Numbered from the stretch's first letter, positions 1-16,184 are shown. The stretch is 64,000 nt of DNA from Halomonas socia (GCF_010977575.1 NZ_CP048812.1:682001-746000), one strand, 5' to 3'. Notes: generated by a model from the letters alone, not told the origin. Numbers and translations: made by a program.

Positions 1-1235
<1,235 letters not shown>

Positions 1236-1384
1236 CTAGGGAAACACTGCATAAATGTCTGCGCGGGCGAATCACTGCGTTGCGCGGTGCTCGAAATCCT
1301 CACCTATACCACATAGGCTCCGGTTTCTGTGCTCCGTGCGCCTTGTGCTTCATCCCGCTCGCCGATTTATTCAGCGCTTCCTAG
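1236..1384. repeat. 149-bp MITE-like inverted repeat between kdsA and eno
   Basis: This palindromic element fills most of the 203-bp eno-kdsA gap. The left end reads CTAGGGAAACACTGCATAAA. The reverse complement of the right end reads CTAGGAAGCGCTGAATAAAT. The imperfect match continues inward into GC-rich sequence for about 30 bp. The interior, about 90 bp, has no ORF. CTAG occurs at both outer boundaries. The form suggests a non-autonomous mobile element or a REP-like hairpin. It sits in the middle of the eno/kdsA/pyrG array and could act as a partial terminator or an mRNA stabiliser between kdsA and eno. Only one copy is present here, so family status is inferred from structure alone. Confidence 0.6.
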
Positions 1385-1408
1385 CTTGAGAGAGGGTCAC
1401 GGCTCCGC

Positions 1409-5795
<4,387 letters not shown>

Positions 5796-8435
5796 TTACT
5801 CGGGCCGCCGGCGGGATTCAGCGAGCAGGCCATTGAGGCTTGCCGCTTTCGGCTTGACCAGCCAGAAGTGGCGGATGAAGTCGCTGAAGTCCTCGAGGAT
5901 CGCGTGGCCGCGAGCCGAATCGGTGGCCGCGACATACTCCGCGATGACTTCCCGCAGGTGGCGCCGGTAGGCCTCCATGGCCTCGGTGTTGATGCGGTGG
6001 ATCTCGACCAACTCGTGGTTGTACTTGTCGACGAAGGTACGGTCCTCGTCGAGCACGTAGGCGAAGCCGCCGGTCATGCCGGCACCGAAGTTGACGCCGG
6101 TCTCGCCGAGTACCGCGACCAGGCCGCCGGTCATGTACTCGCAGCAGTGATCGCCGGCGCCCTCGATGACCGCATGGGCGCCTGAGTTGCGCACCGCAAA
6201 GCGCTCGCCGGCCTGGCCGGCGGCGAACAGCTTGCCGCCGGTGGCACCATACAGGCAGGTGTTGCCGACGATCGCCGTCTTGTGGCTCTCGAAGGTGCTG
6301 GCACGCGGCGGCACGATGGTGATCGAGCCACCGTTCATGCCCTTGCCGACGTAGTCGTTGGCGTCGCCCTCGAGGTGCAGGTGCAGGCCGCGGGCGTTCC
6401 ACACCCCGAAGCTCTGCCCGGCCACGCCGGTGAAGCGCGCGGTGATCGGCGCCCCCTCGAGACCCTCTTCGCCGTAGCGCTTGGCGATGGCCCCCGAGGT
6501 CAGCGCCGCCACGCTGCGGTCGCAGTTGGTGATGGTGAACGAGAACTCACCGCCGGACCTGGCCTCGATGGCGTCGCTCAGCGCGTCGAGCACCTCGCGG
6601 CTCTTGGCGCCTGGGTCGTGGGGCATGTTGCGCTCCACCTGGCAGAACTGCGGCGCCTCGGCCGGCACGTGGTCGTTCTCGAGCAGCGGCGTCAGGTCGA
6701 GCCGGCGCTGGGCGCTGGTCTGCCCCTCGATCACCTCGAGCAGGTCGGTGCGGCCGATCAGGTCGGTAAGCTTGCGCACGCCGAGCAGCGCCATCAGCTC
6801 GCGCACCTCCTCGGCGATGAAGCGGAAGTAGTGCTTGACCATGTCGACGGTGCCGCGGAAGTGCTCGTCGCGCAGGTACTGGTGCTGGGTAGCGACGCCG
6901 GTGGCGCAGTTGTTGAGGTGGCAGATGCGCAGGTACTTGCAGCCCAGCGCCACCATCGGCGCGGTGCCGAAGCCGAAACTCTCGGCGCCGAGGATCGCCG
7001 CCTTGACCACGTCGAGGCCGGTCTTCAGGCCGCCGTCGGTCTGCAGGCGGATCTTGTCGCGCAGACCGTTGATGCGCAGCGCCTGATGTACCTCGGGCAG
7101 GCCCAGTTCCCAGGGGCTGCCGGCGTGCTTGATCGAGGTCAGCGGACTGGCTGCGGTGCCGCCGTCGTAGCCCGACACGGTGATCAGGTCGGCGTAGGCC
7201 TTGGCCACGCCGGTGGCGATGGTGCCGATCCCCGGCTCGGAGACCAGCTTGACCGAGACCTGGGCATCCGGGTTGACTTGCTTGAGATCGAAGATCAGCT
7301 GCGCCAGGTCCTCGATGGAGTAGATGTCGTGGTGCGGCGGCGGCGAGATCAGCGTCACGCCGGGCACCGAGTAGCGCAGCCGGGCGATCAGGTCGTTGAC
7401 CTTGCCGCCGGGCAGCTGGCCGCCCTCGCCGGGCTTGGCGCCCTGAGCCACCTTGATCTGCAGCACCTCAGCGTTGACCAGGTAGGCCGGCGTGACGCCG
7501 AAGCGCCCGGAGGCGATCTGCTTGATCTTGGAGCTGCGGATGGTGCCGTAGCGGGCCGGATCCTCGCCGCCCTCGCCGGAGTTGGAGCGCCCGCCGGCCT
7601 CGTTCATGGCCTGGGCCAGCGCCTCATGGGCCTCCGGCGACAGCGCGCCAAGCGACATGCCGGCGCTGTCGAAACGCGGAAGCATGCTCTCTACCGGCTC
7701 CACCTCGTCCAGCGGCAGCGGCTCGGCGGCCGGCTTGAGGGCCAGCAGGTCGCGAATGGTCGCCACCGGCCGCTCGTTGACCAGCCGCGCGAATTTCTTC
7801 CACTTCTGGTAGTCGCCCTGCTGCACCGCCTCCTGCAGCGTCATCACCACGTCGGGGTTGTAGGCGTGATACTCCTTGCCGTGGACATACTTGACCAGCC
7901 CCCCCTGGCTGATGCCCTTGCGCGGCAGCCAGGCGTCCCGCGCCTGCAGCGCCTGCTGCATCTGGATCTCGGCGAAACCGGCACCCTCGATGCGCGAGGC
8001 CATGCCGGTGAAACACATCTCCATCACCTCGGAGTGCAGCCCCACCGCCTCGAACAGCTGCGAGCCGCGGTAGGAGGCCAGGGTCGAGATGCCCATCTTG
8101 GAGAGGATCTTGTAGAGCCCCTTCTGCATGCCCTTGCGGTAGTTCTCGCGGGCATCCGCCGGGTTGCCGGTGAGCTCGCCGGTGCGGTGCATGTCGGCCA
8201 GCACCTGGTAGGCCAGGTAGGGGTAGACCGCGGTGGCGCCGACGCCGAACAGCACCGCCATCTGGTGGGCGTCGCGGGCGTAGCCGGTCTCGACCACGAG
8301 ATTGACCCGCGGACGCAGCGCCAGGCGGCCCAGGTGGTGGTGAATGGCACCGGTAGCGAGTGCCGCATGAATCGGCAGCTGGCCCTTCTCGAGGCCGGCA
8401 TCGCTCAGCACCAGGATCACCTTGCCGTCCTTCAC
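5796..8435 (-). CDS. gltB: GltB C-terminal fragment: synthase and GXGXG domains
   Basis: This is the downstream part of the frameshifted gltB, 879 residues from an internal GTG. True homology resumes slightly earlier, right after the frameshift near 8492. It holds the end of the central domain and the FMN-binding synthase domain with the conserved [20 protein letters not shown] block. The [3Fe-4S] cysteines are in [12 protein letters not shown]. The C-terminal beta-helix domain is marked by repeated GxxGG patterns such as [11 protein letters not shown]. The internal GTG has no obvious ribosome binding site, so separate translation of this half is doubtful. Confidence 0.8.
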   Translation of the reverse strand: MKDGKVILVLSDAGLEKGQLPIHAALATGAIHHHLGRLALRPRVNLVVETGYARDAHQMAVLFGVGATAVYPYLAYQVLADMHRTGELTGNPADARENYRKGMQKGLYKILSKMGISTLASYRGSQLFEAVGLHSEVMEMCFTGMASRIEGAGFAEIQMQQALQARDAWLPRKGISQGGLVKYVHGKEYHAYNPDVVMTLQEAVQQGDYQKWKKFARLVNERPVATIRDLLALKPAAEPLPLDEVEPVESMLPRFDSAGMSLGALSPEAHEALAQAMNEAGGRSNSGEGGEDPARYGTIRSSKIKQIASGRFGVTPAYLVNAEVLQIKVAQGAKPGEGGQLPGGKVNDLIARLRYSVPGVTLISPPPHHDIYSIEDLAQLIFDLKQVNPDAQVSVKLVSEPGIGTIATGVAKAYADLITVSGYDGGTAASPLTSIKHAGSPWELGLPEVHQALRINGLRDKIRLQTDGGLKTGLDVVKAAILGAESFGFGTAPMVALGCKYLRICHLNNCATGVATQHQYLRDEHFRGTVDMVKHYFRFIAEEVRELMALLGVRKLTDLIGRTDLLEVIEGQTSAQRRLDLTPLLENDHVPAEAPQFCQVERNMPHDPGAKSREVLDALSDAIEARSGGEFSFTITNCDRSVAALTSGAIAKRYGEEGLEGAPITARFTGVAGQSFGVWNARGLHLHLEGDANDYVGKGMNGGSITIVPPRASTFESHKTAIVGNTCLYGATGGKLFAAGQAGERFAVRNSGAHAVIEGAGDHCCEYMTGGLVAVLGETGVNFGAGMTGGFAYVLDEDRTFVDKYNHELVEIHRINTEAMEAYRRHLREVIAEYVAATDSARGHAILEDFSDFIRHFWLVKPKAASLNGLLAESRRRPE

Positions 8436-10246
8436 CGCCGTCTCGGCGGCCTGGCACAGCGCCTGCAGCGCCTGCTTGAGACCCTGCTGCTCGGGTCGTA
8501 GCCAAGCGACAGGGTGTGGCTGACGAACGCCGGGTCGTCGTAGCTGACCAGCGCGGTGAACTTGCGCGGCGATAGCACCGGGGTGGTCAGGATCAGGCGA
8601 TGGGCATGGTCCGGGGTCGCTTCGAAGACGTTGAGCTCAGCGCCGCAGCAGGTCTCCAGCGACATCACGATCGCTTCGCGTAGCGGGTCGATGGGCGGAT
8701 TGGTGACCTGGGCGAACTTCTGGCGGAAGTGGTCGGTGAGTACCCGATTCTGGCGCGACAGCACCGCCATCGGCGTATCGTCGCCCATCGAGCCCACCGC
8801 CTCCTGGCCGCTCTCGGCCAGCGGCCGCAGCAGTTGGTCGCGCTCCTCGAAGCTGATCTGGAACATCTTCTGGTAAACGTTCAGCTCGTTGGTGTCCATC
8901 GGCTGGAAGCGCGCCAGCTCGGTGAGCGCTGACTCCAGATAGTGGGCGCGATCCTTGAGCCAGCGCTTGTAGGGGAACGCCGACTTGAGACGGTCGTCGA
9001 TGTCCTGGGTGTGCAGCACCTCGCCGGTCTCGGTGTCGATACCCAGCACCTGACCGGGCCCGACGCGTCCCTTGGCGACCACGTCCTCGGGGGCGTAGTC
9101 GTAGGTACCGATCTCCGAGGCCAGGGTGATGAAGCCATTCTTGGTGATCACCCAACGCGACGGGCGCAGGCCATTGCGGTCGAGCATGCACACCGCGTGG
9201 CGGCCATCGGTCATGACCATGCCGGCGGGGCCGTCCCACGGCTCCATGTGCATGGAGTTGTACTCATAGAAGGCGCGCAGGTCGCCGTCCATGGTCTCGA
9301 CGTTCTGCCAGGCCGGCGGCACCATCATGCGAATGGCATTGTAGATATCCATGCCGCCGGTCATCAGCACCTCGAGCATGTTATCCATGCTCGACGAATC
9401 GGAGCCCACGGTATTGACGATCTCGTCGAGCTCGGCGATGTCGGGCAGCAGCTCGCTGACGAAGTTCTCCTTGCGCGAGTTGGCCCAGCCGCGGTTGGCC
9501 TCGATGGTATTGATCTCGCCGTTGTGGGCCAGGAAGCGGAACGGCTGGGCCAGCGGCCAGCGCGGCGCGGTATTGGTGGAGAAGCGCTGGTGGAAGACGC
9601 AGATGGCGGTCTCCAGGCGCTCGTCGCCGAGGTCGCGATAGAAGGTCGGCAGGTCGACGGGCATCATCAGGCCCTTGTAGGAGACCACCTTGGCCGACAG
9701 CGAACAGATATAGAAGTCTTGTTCGTCGCGCAGGCGCTGCTCGGCGCGGCGGCGCGCCATGAACAGGTCCACCGCCAGTTGGGCGTCGAGGCGCTCGTCG
9801 GGAGCCTCGACGAACAACTGGCGGATGCGCGGCAGGCAGTCGAGCGCCATCGGCCCACACACGCTGGCGTCGGTGGGCACCTCGCGCCAACCGTGCACGG
9901 TCAGGTTGCGCGCGGCCAGCTCGGCCTCCAGCACCTCGCGAGCGTGGGTTTCGCGGGCGTCGTCGTCGGGCAGGAACAGGCTGCCCACGGCGAAGCTACG
10001 CCCCAGCTCGACGCCCAGCGACTCCCTCGCCACGGCACGCATGAAATCGCTGGGCATCTTGAGCAGCAGGCCACAGCCGTCGCCGGTCTTGCCGTCGGCG
10101 GCGATGCCGCCGCGGTGGGTCATGCAGGTCAGCGACTCGATGGCGGTCTTGAGCAGCGCATGGCTGGCCTGGCCCTCCATGTGCGCGATCAGGCCGAAGC
10201 CGCAGTTGTCCCGGAACTCACCCGGCTGATGAAGACCCTGTCTCAT
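8432..10246 (-). CDS. gltB: GltB N-terminal fragment: glutamine amidotransferase domain
   Basis: This is the upstream part of the frameshifted gltB, 604 residues, of which about 584 are genuine. The last 20 residues (arginine-, serine- and cysteine-rich) are out-of-frame sequence. The N-terminus [19 protein letters not shown] carries a short propeptide before Cys15. In this family that cysteine becomes the N-terminal nucleophile that hydrolyses glutamine. The conserved [20 protein letters not shown] and [14 protein letters not shown] segments follow. On its own this fragment lacks the FMN and iron-sulfur parts and could not make glutamate. Confidence 0.82.
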   Translation of the reverse strand: MRQGLHQPGEFRDNCGFGLIAHMEGQASHALLKTAIESLTCMTHRGGIAADGKTGDGCGLLLKMPSDFMRAVARESLGVELGRSFAVGSLFLPDDDARETHAREVLEAELAARNLTVHGWREVPTDASVCGPMALDCLPRIRQLFVEAPDERLDAQLAVDLFMARRRAEQRLRDEQDFYICSLSAKVVSYKGLMMPVDLPTFYRDLGDERLETAICVFHQRFSTNTAPRWPLAQPFRFLAHNGEINTIEANRGWANSRKENFVSELLPDIAELDEIVNTVGSDSSSMDNMLEVLMTGGMDIYNAIRMMVPPAWQNVETMDGDLRAFYEYNSMHMEPWDGPAGMVMTDGRHAVCMLDRNGLRPSRWVITKNGFITLASEIGTYDYAPEDVVAKGRVGPGQVLGIDTETGEVLHTQDIDDRLKSAFPYKRWLKDRAHYLESALTELARFQPMDTNELNVYQKMFQISFEERDQLLRPLAESGQEAVGSMGDDTPMAVLSRQNRVLTDHFRQKFAQVTNPPIDPLREAIVMSLETCCGAELNVFEATPDHAHRLILTTPVLSPRKFTALVSYDDPAFVSHTLSLGYDPSSRVSSRRCRRCARPPRRR

Positions 10247-10613
10247 GGGCGTGCCTCACTGAAATCGATGTCTTGTATCCAGAAGCGCTCAGTGCTATAT
10301 TTTAATGTTTTATTTTATTTACATTACCGTTGAGCGGTCGTTGTCTGGCGTGAAAAAGGCCGTACAGCATAGCCAGCTACCCTGTGACACGCAATTCCCC
10401 GCCTCGTCTCCAGCCTGAAAAATCGCCAGAAATCGGCTAGTTAGCGCACCATTCAATAAAAAACACGTGGCAGGTCAATGACTTGTACCGTCACTTTGCC
10501 AGCCTCATCATTATTAGACTTTAGTCTACAATTTGCACGCAAGGTCATGCGAGTTGTGCATAAGGCATGCGAATTCATGCCAGAGGGCCACACCTTGCCC
10601 CGACCGGACAGCA
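10247..10613. other. gltB upstream region: AT-rich promoter area with two dyads
   Basis: No gene is visible in these 367 bp. The part next to gltB (about 10290-10325) is very AT-rich for this genome and contains TATATTTTAATG-like sequence on both strands, so the gltBD promoter probably lies there. Further from gltB are two dyads. One is TAGACT-tt-AGTCTA at 10515-10528. The other is GGCATG-cgaatt-CATGCC at 10564-10581, preceded by a related half site, GTCATGCGAGTT. They lie nearer to the aroB terminator than to gltB, so what they control is unclear. Confidence 0.4.
10515..10528. promoter_or_regulatory. Operator-like dyad TAGACT-TT-AGTCTA
   Basis: Perfect 6-bp arms around a 2-bp centre, embedded in an AT-rich stretch. 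The symmetry is of the kind bound by dimeric regulators, possibly of the LuxR/FixJ type. That assignment is a guess from the shape only. It is about 270 bp upstream of the gltB start and about 90 bp beyond the aroB terminator. No other gene starts next to it. Confidence 0.3.
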
Positions 10614-10645
10614 GCAAAAACGGCGCCTGCGGTCAGCAGGCGCCG
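10614..10645 (-). terminator. Intrinsic terminator of the pil-aroK-aroB operon
   Basis: On the minus strand, 35 bp after the aroB stop, a perfect 10-bp stem (CGGCGCCTGC / GCAGGCGCCG) with a 5-nt loop is followed directly by TTTTTGC. This is a textbook rho-independent terminator and closes the operon before gltB transcription begins. Confidence 0.9.
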
Positions 10646-10680
10646 TGATCTTGTTGCAGCGCAGGGTAAAAGCAGCGAAA

Positions 10681-11787
10681 TCAGCTGCGCGGATAGTCGC
10701 GCAGCAGCGCCTCGAGCAGCGACGGCGGGGTCTGGTCATCCAGGCAGGCATCGCCCAGTCCACGCAGCAATATCAAGCGCAGCCTGGCATCGATGTTCTT
10801 CTTATCGAGGCGCATGCGGCTCAGGAAGTCGTCGACGCCCATGGCCGCCGGGGCCGCCTCGGGCAGGCCGGCAGCAGCGACGATGCGCCGCGCTCGGGCG
10901 ATATCCGCCTCGCTCAACCAGCCCAGCCGCCGCGACAGTTCGACGGCCATCAGCATGCCGGTGCCCACTGCCTCGCCGTGCAGCCAGTTGCCGTAGCCCT
11001 GGTGCGCCTCGATGGCATGGCCGAAGGTGTGGCCGAGGTTGAGTAGCGCGCGCACGCCCTGCTCGGTCTCGTCGGCGGCGACTATCTCGGCCTTGAGTGC
11101 ACAGCTGCGACGGATCGACTCGCGCAGCGCTGCCTGGTCCAGCGCGCGCAGCGCCGCCATGTTGGCCTCCAGCCAGGCCAGGAAGTCGGCATCGCGGATC
11201 AATCCATACTTGATCACCTCGGCGAGTCCCGCCGACAGCTCGCGGGGCGGCAGCGTGGCCAGGGTGTCGGTATCGATCAGCACCGCGCGGGGCTGCCAGA
11301 AGGCGCCGATCATGTTCTTGCCCAGCGGGTGGTTGACGCCGGTCTTGCCGCCCACCGAGGAATCGACCTGGGCGAGCAGCGTAGTGGGCACCTGGATGAA
11401 GGCCACGCCGCGCTGATAGCCGGCCGCGGCGAAGCCGACCATGTCGCCGATCACCCCGCCGCCCAGCGCCACCAGGGTGCAGCGACGGTTGAAGCCGGCC
11501 TCGAGCAGGGCATCCCAGATGCGACTGACGTGGTCGAGGGTCTTGGTCGCTTCGCCGTCGGGTAGGACTAGCTCGCGCACCTCCAGGTCGGCGGGCAGGC
11601 CGGCCTTGAAGCGTTCGAGGTAGTGCGGCGCGACCACCTCATTGGTGACCACCATGACTTGGCGCCCGGCCAGATAGGGCGTCAGACACTGGGGCTCGCC
11701 GAGCAGGTCGGCGCCGATATGAATGGGATAGCTACGCTCGCCGAGTTCGACATTGAGCGTCACCGGTGACGGGGCGTGTGGAGTCAT
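10681..11787 (-). CDS. aroB: 3-dehydroquinate synthase
   Basis: Converts DAHP to 3-dehydroquinate, the second step of the shikimate pathway, using NAD and a divalent metal. The 368-residue length is standard. Family blocks include the nucleotide-binding region [21 protein letters not shown], the metal-binding stretch [11 protein letters not shown] and [12 protein letters not shown] with its metal-ligand histidines. It starts 1 bp after the aroK stop, so the two are translationally coupled. Together with the DAHP synthase at 40-41 kb it supplies the aromatic pathway, but that gene is in a separate, separately regulated unit. Confidence 0.97.
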   Translation of the reverse strand: MTPHAPSPVTLNVELGERSYPIHIGADLLGEPQCLTPYLAGRQVMVVTNEVVAPHYLERFKAGLPADLEVRELVLPDGEATKTLDHVSRIWDALLEAGFNRRCTLVALGGGVIGDMVGFAAAGYQRGVAFIQVPTTLLAQVDSSVGGKTGVNHPLGKNMIGAFWQPRAVLIDTDTLATLPPRELSAGLAEVIKYGLIRDADFLAWLEANMAALRALDQAALRESIRRSCALKAEIVAADETEQGVRALLNLGHTFGHAIEAHQGYGNWLHGEAVGTGMLMAVELSRRLGWLSEADIARARRIVAAAGLPEAAPAAMGVDDFLSRMRLDKKNIDARLRLILLRGLGDACLDDQTPPSLLEALLRDYPRS

Positions 11788-11788
11788 G

Positions 11789-12331
11789 TCAGGCCTTGCA
11801 TTGCAGTGGATCGACGAGGCGCGTCACGCGACGCACGATTTCGCTGACCACCGAGCGCGGACCGCGGCGGTCGGTGCGCACGATCAGGTCGGCGGTGGCG
11901 CGGTAGAGCGGGTCGCGCTTGGCAAACATGCCGCGCAGGATCTCTTCGGGATTACCGTTCTGCAGCAGCGGGCGATTGCGATCCTTGGCGGTGCGTCGCA
12001 GCTGCTGCTCGACGGTGGTGTAGAGATAGATCACCGTGCCGCGCTCGCGCAGCGCCCGGCGGTTGCTCTCGCGCATCACCGCACCGCCGCCGGTGGCCAC
12101 CACCACGCCGTGACACTGGGTGAGCTCATCGACCATGGCCTCCTCGCGTTCGCGAAACCCCGCCTCGCCCTCGATTTCGAAGATCCACGGGATGTCGGCA
12201 CCGCAGCGGCCCTGGATCTCGTGGTCGCTATCGAAGAAGTCGCGCGACAGTTCGGCCGCCAACAGGCGGCCGATGGTGCTCTTGCCGGCCCCCATGGGGC
12301 CGATCAGAAATAGGTTGGGTAAATCCTGCAT
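11789..12331 (-). CDS. aroK: Shikimate kinase
   Basis: Phosphorylates shikimate with ATP. The 180-residue protein has the Walker A loop GPMGAGKS at residues 11-18 (Lys17). The shikimate-binding DSDHEIQ, with Asp as acid residue, and the GGGAVMR segment follow. The start ATG overlaps the pilQ stop by one base (TGATG), and aroB follows after 1 bp. This places two biosynthetic genes at the end of the type IV pilus operon, an arrangement found widely in gammaproteobacteria. Transcription from the pil promoter is therefore likely. Confidence 0.96.
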   Translation of the reverse strand: MQDLPNLFLIGPMGAGKSTIGRLLAAELSRDFFDSDHEIQGRCGADIPWIFEIEGEAGFREREEAMVDELTQCHGVVVATGGGAVMRESNRRALRERGTVIYLYTTVEQQLRRTAKDRNRPLLQNGNPEEILRGMFAKRDPLYRATADLIVRTDRRGPRSVVSEIVRRVTRLVDPLQCKA

Positions 12332-14400
12332 CAGCGAATTGCCAGTCCGTCCTCGATGATTCTCGGGGTGATGAATACCAGCAACTCTACCTTTTCGCTC
12401 GAGTCTTGGGTATAGCGGAACAGATTGCCGATCAGCGGCAGGTCGCCGAAGAACGGCGTCTTGAACAGGCTGCGGATCTGCTCGGTGGTGAGGATCCCGC
12501 CCAGCACCACGGTCTCGCCGTTATCCACCAGCACCTGGGTCTCGATCTGATTGGTATCGATCGCCGGCGCCCCCTCGAAGCTTTGATCGGAGACCGTATC
12601 GTTATTGATCACCAGGTCCATGATGATGCGGTTGTCCGGGGTGATCTGTGGCGTCACCTCCAGCGACAGCACCGCCTCCTTGAACTCGGTGCTGGTGGCA
12701 CCACTGGAGGTGGCCTCCTGATAGGGAATCTCGGTGCCCTGCTTGATCACCGCGGTGCGCTGGTTGGCGGTGATCACCCGCGGCTGGGAGATGGTCTGGC
12801 TCTTGCCTTCGCTCTCCAGGGCGCGCAGCTCGAGGTCGAGCAGGATATCCCCCGATAGATAGCCGAAGGCGAAGGTGGTTAACGGGTTGGTAGCGCTGCC
12901 CATATCCACCGCCAGTCCACCGCGCGCACGATTAAGGCCCTGCGGATTGATGTCACGGGCGATGAAGGAGCCATCGTCGACGCCAGGATCGGCGCGGAAG
13001 CCTCGTGTCGACTCGGCCCCCCAACGTACCCCCAGCTCGCGGGTAGCGCTGTCGCGAGCAATCACGATACGCGCCTCGATCTGCACCTGGCGCACTGCCA
13101 CGTCGAGCTGGTCCAGGGTACGCAGGATGCTCTGGATCTGGTCGACGGTATCCTGGATCAGCAGGGTATTGGTGCGCTGGTCGACGCTGACCCGGCCGCG
13201 CTCGGATAGCAGTCCGAAGCCGCCCTCGCCACGCAGCAGGGCGGCCAGGTCCGAGGCCCGCGCATAGCGCACCTGGATCATCTCGGTGGTCAGCGGCGAA
13301 AGCGCCTCCATCTGCTCGCGGGACTCGAGCTCCTGGCGTTCGATATTGGCCAGCTCCGAGGCCGGCGCGACGACGATCACGTTTCCCTCCTGGCGGCTGG
13401 CCAGGCCGTGGCTCTTGAGCACCAGGTCGAGGGCCTGGTCCCAGGGCACGTCCTCGAGGTTGAGGGTCACGTTGCCAGTAACGCTGTCGCTGGCGACCAG
13501 GTTGAGGCCGGTAAAGTCGGCGATGATCGCCAGCACCGAACGCACCTCGATATCCTGGAAGTTGAGGGTGATGCGCTCGCCAGTATAGGCGAAGCGCTCG
13601 CGCTCGCGGGTCTCGCGCTCGGCCTGGGACACCGGCTGAATCTCGATCACCAACTCGCGACCGCTGTGGGTCGAGAGCATGGCGTAGTCGCCGCTGGCCT
13701 CGAGCTCGAGGGTCACGCCGTCGCGCCCCGGCTGGGGAGTGATACGCCGCAGCGGAGTGCCGAAATCGGTCACATCGAGCACTTGATCAAGCTCTGCCGG
13801 CAGCTCCACCCGGCGCAGCTCGGCGATCACGCGACTGCCGCTCTCGCGGACTCGGGAGTCGACGCCCGAGCGGTCGAAGGTAACGATCAGCCGCCCCGCC
13901 CCCTCGTCATCGCGACGGAAGTCGATATCCTCGATACGCGGCTCGCGGCTAACCGGTGCTGCGGCTGCCTGAGCGCCAGCCGGCTCGGCCTGTGGCGCCG
14001 CCGCCTGCAGGGCGCCGCCCTCGCCGCCGATCGACAGTACCAGGGAGTCGCCCTGCTGACGGGTGTTGTAGGGCAGCGCACCATCGAGGGCGAACACCAG
14101 TCGAGTACGCGCCCCGGCCTCGAGGGTGGTCAGGTCGCGCACCCCGGCGATATCCAGCGACTGCCGGCTGCGCTCGAGGCGGCTGGCGGTATCCATCAGG
14201 TCGATGGTCAGTCGTGCCGGATCGTCGAGCCGATAGCCGCGCACCTCGGGCACGCCGCCGCTGAACGACAGCACCACTTCCAGCTCACCGCCCGCCCCCT
14301 GGCGATAGGTGAGGTCGTCGAGAGTCGACGCCGCCAGCGCCGGAAGGCTCAGCAGCACCATGGTGAGGACTGCGGTCAGACGCCTGATAATCGTCATCAT
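12331..14400 (-). CDS. pilQ: Type IV pilus secretin PilQ
   Basis: Forms the ring-shaped outer-membrane pore through which type IV pili pass. The 689-residue protein begins with a signal peptide (about 1-24). Two AMIN domains (about 30-130 and 155-255) bind peptidoglycan. A short secretin/TonB N-terminal domain ([20 protein letters not shown]) and an N1 domain ([15 protein letters not shown]) follow, then the C-terminal secretin barrel with the VPILGDLP-like segment [14 protein letters not shown]. It is the last pil gene here and overlaps aroK by one base. The prepilin peptidase, the major pilin and the PilB/PilT motors are not in this window. Confidence 0.96.
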   Translation of the reverse strand: MMTIIRRLTAVLTMVLLSLPALAASTLDDLTYRQGAGGELEVVLSFSGGVPEVRGYRLDDPARLTIDLMDTASRLERSRQSLDIAGVRDLTTLEAGARTRLVFALDGALPYNTRQQGDSLVLSIGGEGGALQAAAPQAEPAGAQAAAAPVSREPRIEDIDFRRDDEGAGRLIVTFDRSGVDSRVRESGSRVIAELRRVELPAELDQVLDVTDFGTPLRRITPQPGRDGVTLELEASGDYAMLSTHSGRELVIEIQPVSQAERETRERERFAYTGERITLNFQDIEVRSVLAIIADFTGLNLVASDSVTGNVTLNLEDVPWDQALDLVLKSHGLASRQEGNVIVVAPASELANIERQELESREQMEALSPLTTEMIQVRYARASDLAALLRGEGGFGLLSERGRVSVDQRTNTLLIQDTVDQIQSILRTLDQLDVAVRQVQIEARIVIARDSATRELGVRWGAESTRGFRADPGVDDGSFIARDINPQGLNRARGGLAVDMGSATNPLTTFAFGYLSGDILLDLELRALESEGKSQTISQPRVITANQRTAVIKQGTEIPYQEATSSGATSTEFKEAVLSLEVTPQITPDNRIIMDLVINNDTVSDQSFEGAPAIDTNQIETQVLVDNGETVVLGGILTTEQIRSLFKTPFFGDLPLIGNLFRYTQDSSEKVELLVFITPRIIEDGLAIR

Positions 14401-14458
14401 GATATTCCCCTGCGCCGCGCCACCTGCCCTCCCGGCTCAGCGGCATATTTTGTTCGCC

Positions 14459-14971
14459 CTAGTTGGGCAGCGTCATTTCTCGCGTTCGCTCGACCCAGGC
14501 GTTGCGTTCGCGCACGGTCTCCACCAGCACGATCGAGGCTCCTGTAATGCTCACGATGCGGCCATCATCGACCCCCAGATAGTTGCCGACCCGCAGCCGG
14601 TGCACCTGCCCTTGCGGCGAACGCAGCAGCGCCGAGGACCGGGCATTGACGGTCAGGGTGCCGACCAGTTCGAGCTCGCTAAGGTCGTAGCGCTCGAGCG
14701 GTTCGCGCGGCCGATCGGGATCCGGCGCGCGCTCGCCCTGCGGCGCGGCGGCGGTGTCTTCTTCCGGCAGGCGCGCCAGGAACGGGCTACGTGCATTGGT
14801 CTGCTCGTAGCCCGGCGCGCGGTAGCGCGGCACCTCGGGCAGTGGCTCGACCGAAAGCTCGCCGGGATTGCGCTTGAGCGCCTCGAGCTCGCGATCGAGA
14901 CCGGCCAGGCCGGGGTCGGCACAGCCGACCAGCAGTAGGCACGCCGCTAGGGCGAGCGACGACATCCTCAT
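14459..14971 (-). CDS. pilP: Type IV pilus inner-membrane lipoprotein PilP
   Basis: A periplasmic lipoprotein that links the PilMNO alignment complex to the secretin PilQ. The 170-residue protein has a short signal peptide ending in the lipobox LLVGC, with the lipidated Cys at residue 17. A proline/glutamate-rich linker follows, then the C-terminal PilP beta-domain (about 85-165), including LVGTLTVNARSSALLRSPQG and VGNYLGVDDGRI. It overlaps pilO by four bases (ATGA). Start and reading frame are well fixed by the lipoprotein signal and the overlap. Confidence 0.93.
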   Translation of the reverse strand: MRMSSLALAACLLLVGCADPGLAGLDRELEALKRNPGELSVEPLPEVPRYRAPGYEQTNARSPFLARLPEEDTAAAPQGERAPDPDRPREPLERYDLSELELVGTLTVNARSSALLRSPQGQVHRLRVGNYLGVDDGRIVSITGASIVLVETVRERNAWVERTREMTLPN

Positions 14972-15588
14972 GGCGCCTCCTCGACGTCGCGGCGATAGCT
15001 GTAGGTACGCGCCAGCATCGACAGGCGCAGTAGCCCCGGATCATCCACCGGCTCGAGGCTGAAGTCGTGCTGGGTAACGATCCGCGGCAGGCCGGCCACC
15101 CCGGCCAGGAAGGCGGCAATGCGGTGATAGTCGCCCTGTACCTGGATGTCGAACGACTGCTCGACGTAGAACTCGCGCTCCTCCGGGGCGCGCAGCCGGA
15201 TGAAGTCGATCGACAGCTGGTTGTCGATGGCCGTCTCACTGATATTGTCGATCAGCGAGGGAATCTCGGCGCCGGTGGGCAGCATCTCGAGCAGCGCTTC
15301 GAGGCGCTCTTCCAGCTCATCCGACTGGGCGCGCATCGCCGGCAGGTTGGCCGCCTGCACCGCCTTGCTCTGGTAGTCGCGCAGCAGGCTCTGCTCCTGA
15401 CGCTCGGCCGCGGCCAGTTCCTCGGCCTTGGGCGCCGCCAGGTACCAGTGCATGCCGGCGAAGGTCAGCCCCAGCGCCAGCAGACAGCAGATCAGCTGCA
15501 GCGACCAGGGCCAACTGCCTGATTCCTTGATGTCCAGCTCGCGCCACTCCAGCTCGCTCAGCCGCCGCCACTCTCCCGCCAGGCTCAT
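14968..15588 (-). CDS. pilO: Type IV pilus assembly protein PilO
   Basis: Bitopic inner-membrane protein of the pilus alignment subcomplex, partner of PilN. The 206 residues show a cytoplasmic N-terminus and one membrane helix at about 27-48 (SLQLICCLLALGLTFAGMHW). A coiled coil over about 50-100 and a small ferredoxin-like periplasmic domain follow. It overlaps both neighbours by four bases, pilN upstream and pilP downstream, as expected for a tightly coupled operon. The family is recognised by layout and position; sequence conservation in PilO is low. Confidence 0.93.
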   Translation of the reverse strand: MSLAGEWRRLSELEWRELDIKESGSWPWSLQLICCLLALGLTFAGMHWYLAAPKAEELAAAERQEQSLLRDYQSKAVQAANLPAMRAQSDELEERLEALLEMLPTGAEIPSLIDNISETAIDNQLSIDFIRLRAPEEREFYVEQSFDIQVQGDYHRIAAFLAGVAGLPRIVTQHDFSLEPVDDPGLLRLSMLARTYSYRRDVEEAP

Positions 15589-16184
15589 GACGACACCTCC
15601 TCGGCATCTGGCTCAGGCGCTGTGTCATCGTGCTGCTCAGCGCCCTCGGGCATCTGCTGGTTGACGCTCAGGCTGAAGCGGCGCCGCGCCGCGCCATCCT
15701 CCGACTCGACCTCGGAGAGCACCGGCACATCGAGCGCGCTGGCCGCCGCCAAGGCACGCAGTTGATCGGACACCTGGCGGTTGCTGTCAGCCAGGCCGTT
15801 CAGGCGCAGCGAATCGCCCTGCCGTGACAGGCGGGTATAGTGCACGCCCTCCTCGAGACTCTCGACCAGCTGATTGAAGACGTGCACGGTCTGCGGCCGT
15901 CCTACCTGCATGTGACTGAAGACATCGATCTGATCGAGCATCTGTGCCCGCGCTGCCTCGTACTCGCTGATCGAGTGGATATCGCGCTCGAGCTGTGCGG
16001 CCTGGGCTTGCACATGAGCATTGCGCTGCTGCTGCGCCTCGAGCCGCTGCTGATAGAAAAAGGTCATACTGGCCCCGCTGCCCAGGCCAATCGCCGCGGC
16101 CAGCACCAGCGCCACGTGGAAGCGTCGGCTACGCTGCTCGCGAACGCGGTCGCGCCACGCCAACAGGTTGATCTCGATGGTCAT
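15585..16184 (-). CDS. pilN: Type IV pilus assembly protein PilN
   Basis: Bitopic inner-membrane partner of PilO. The cytoplasmic N-terminus carries the INLLAWR motif at residues 5-11, the peptide that docks into the actin-like PilM in this family. A membrane helix (about 25-45) and a coiled coil with many glutamines follow, then a periplasmic ferredoxin-like domain. The last 25 residues are an acidic tail rich in Glu and Asp, plausible for a halophile. It overlaps pilM and pilO by four bases each. The 199-residue length is normal. Confidence 0.93.
   Translation of the reverse strand: MTIEINLLAWRDRVREQRSRRFHVALVLAAAIGLGSGASMTFFYQQRLEAQQQRNAHVQAQAAQLERDIHSISEYEAARAQMLDQIDVFSHMQVGRPQTVHVFNQLVESLEEGVHYTRLSRQGDSLRLNGLADSNRQVSDQLRALAAASALDVPVLSEVESEDGAARRRFSLSVNQQMPEGAEQHDDTAPEPDAEEVSS

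Larger units (their letters stand above)
5796..10246 (-). pseudogene. gltB: Glutamate synthase large subunit, interrupted by a one-base frameshift
   Basis: The alpha subunit of glutamate synthase combines a glutamine amidotransferase, an FMN/[3Fe-4S] synthase barrel and a C-terminal beta-helix domain. Read together, the two overlapping frames total about 1,480 residues, the normal GltB length. Every conserved block is present, but the frame changes once. The first frame reads LGYDP and then degenerates. The expected continuation, [12 protein letters not shown], appears in the next frame. This is explained by the loss of one base at about 8493-8495, in a GGG run on the plus strand. The site is a short homopolymer, so a sequencing or assembly error is quite possible. 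A true recent mutation is the alternative. No other decay is visible. Confidence 0.85.

Noticed and set aside
6282-8501. 739-codon plus-strand open frame
   Set aside because: Antisense of gltB with the same low-complexity composition; gltB is clearly the coding strand.
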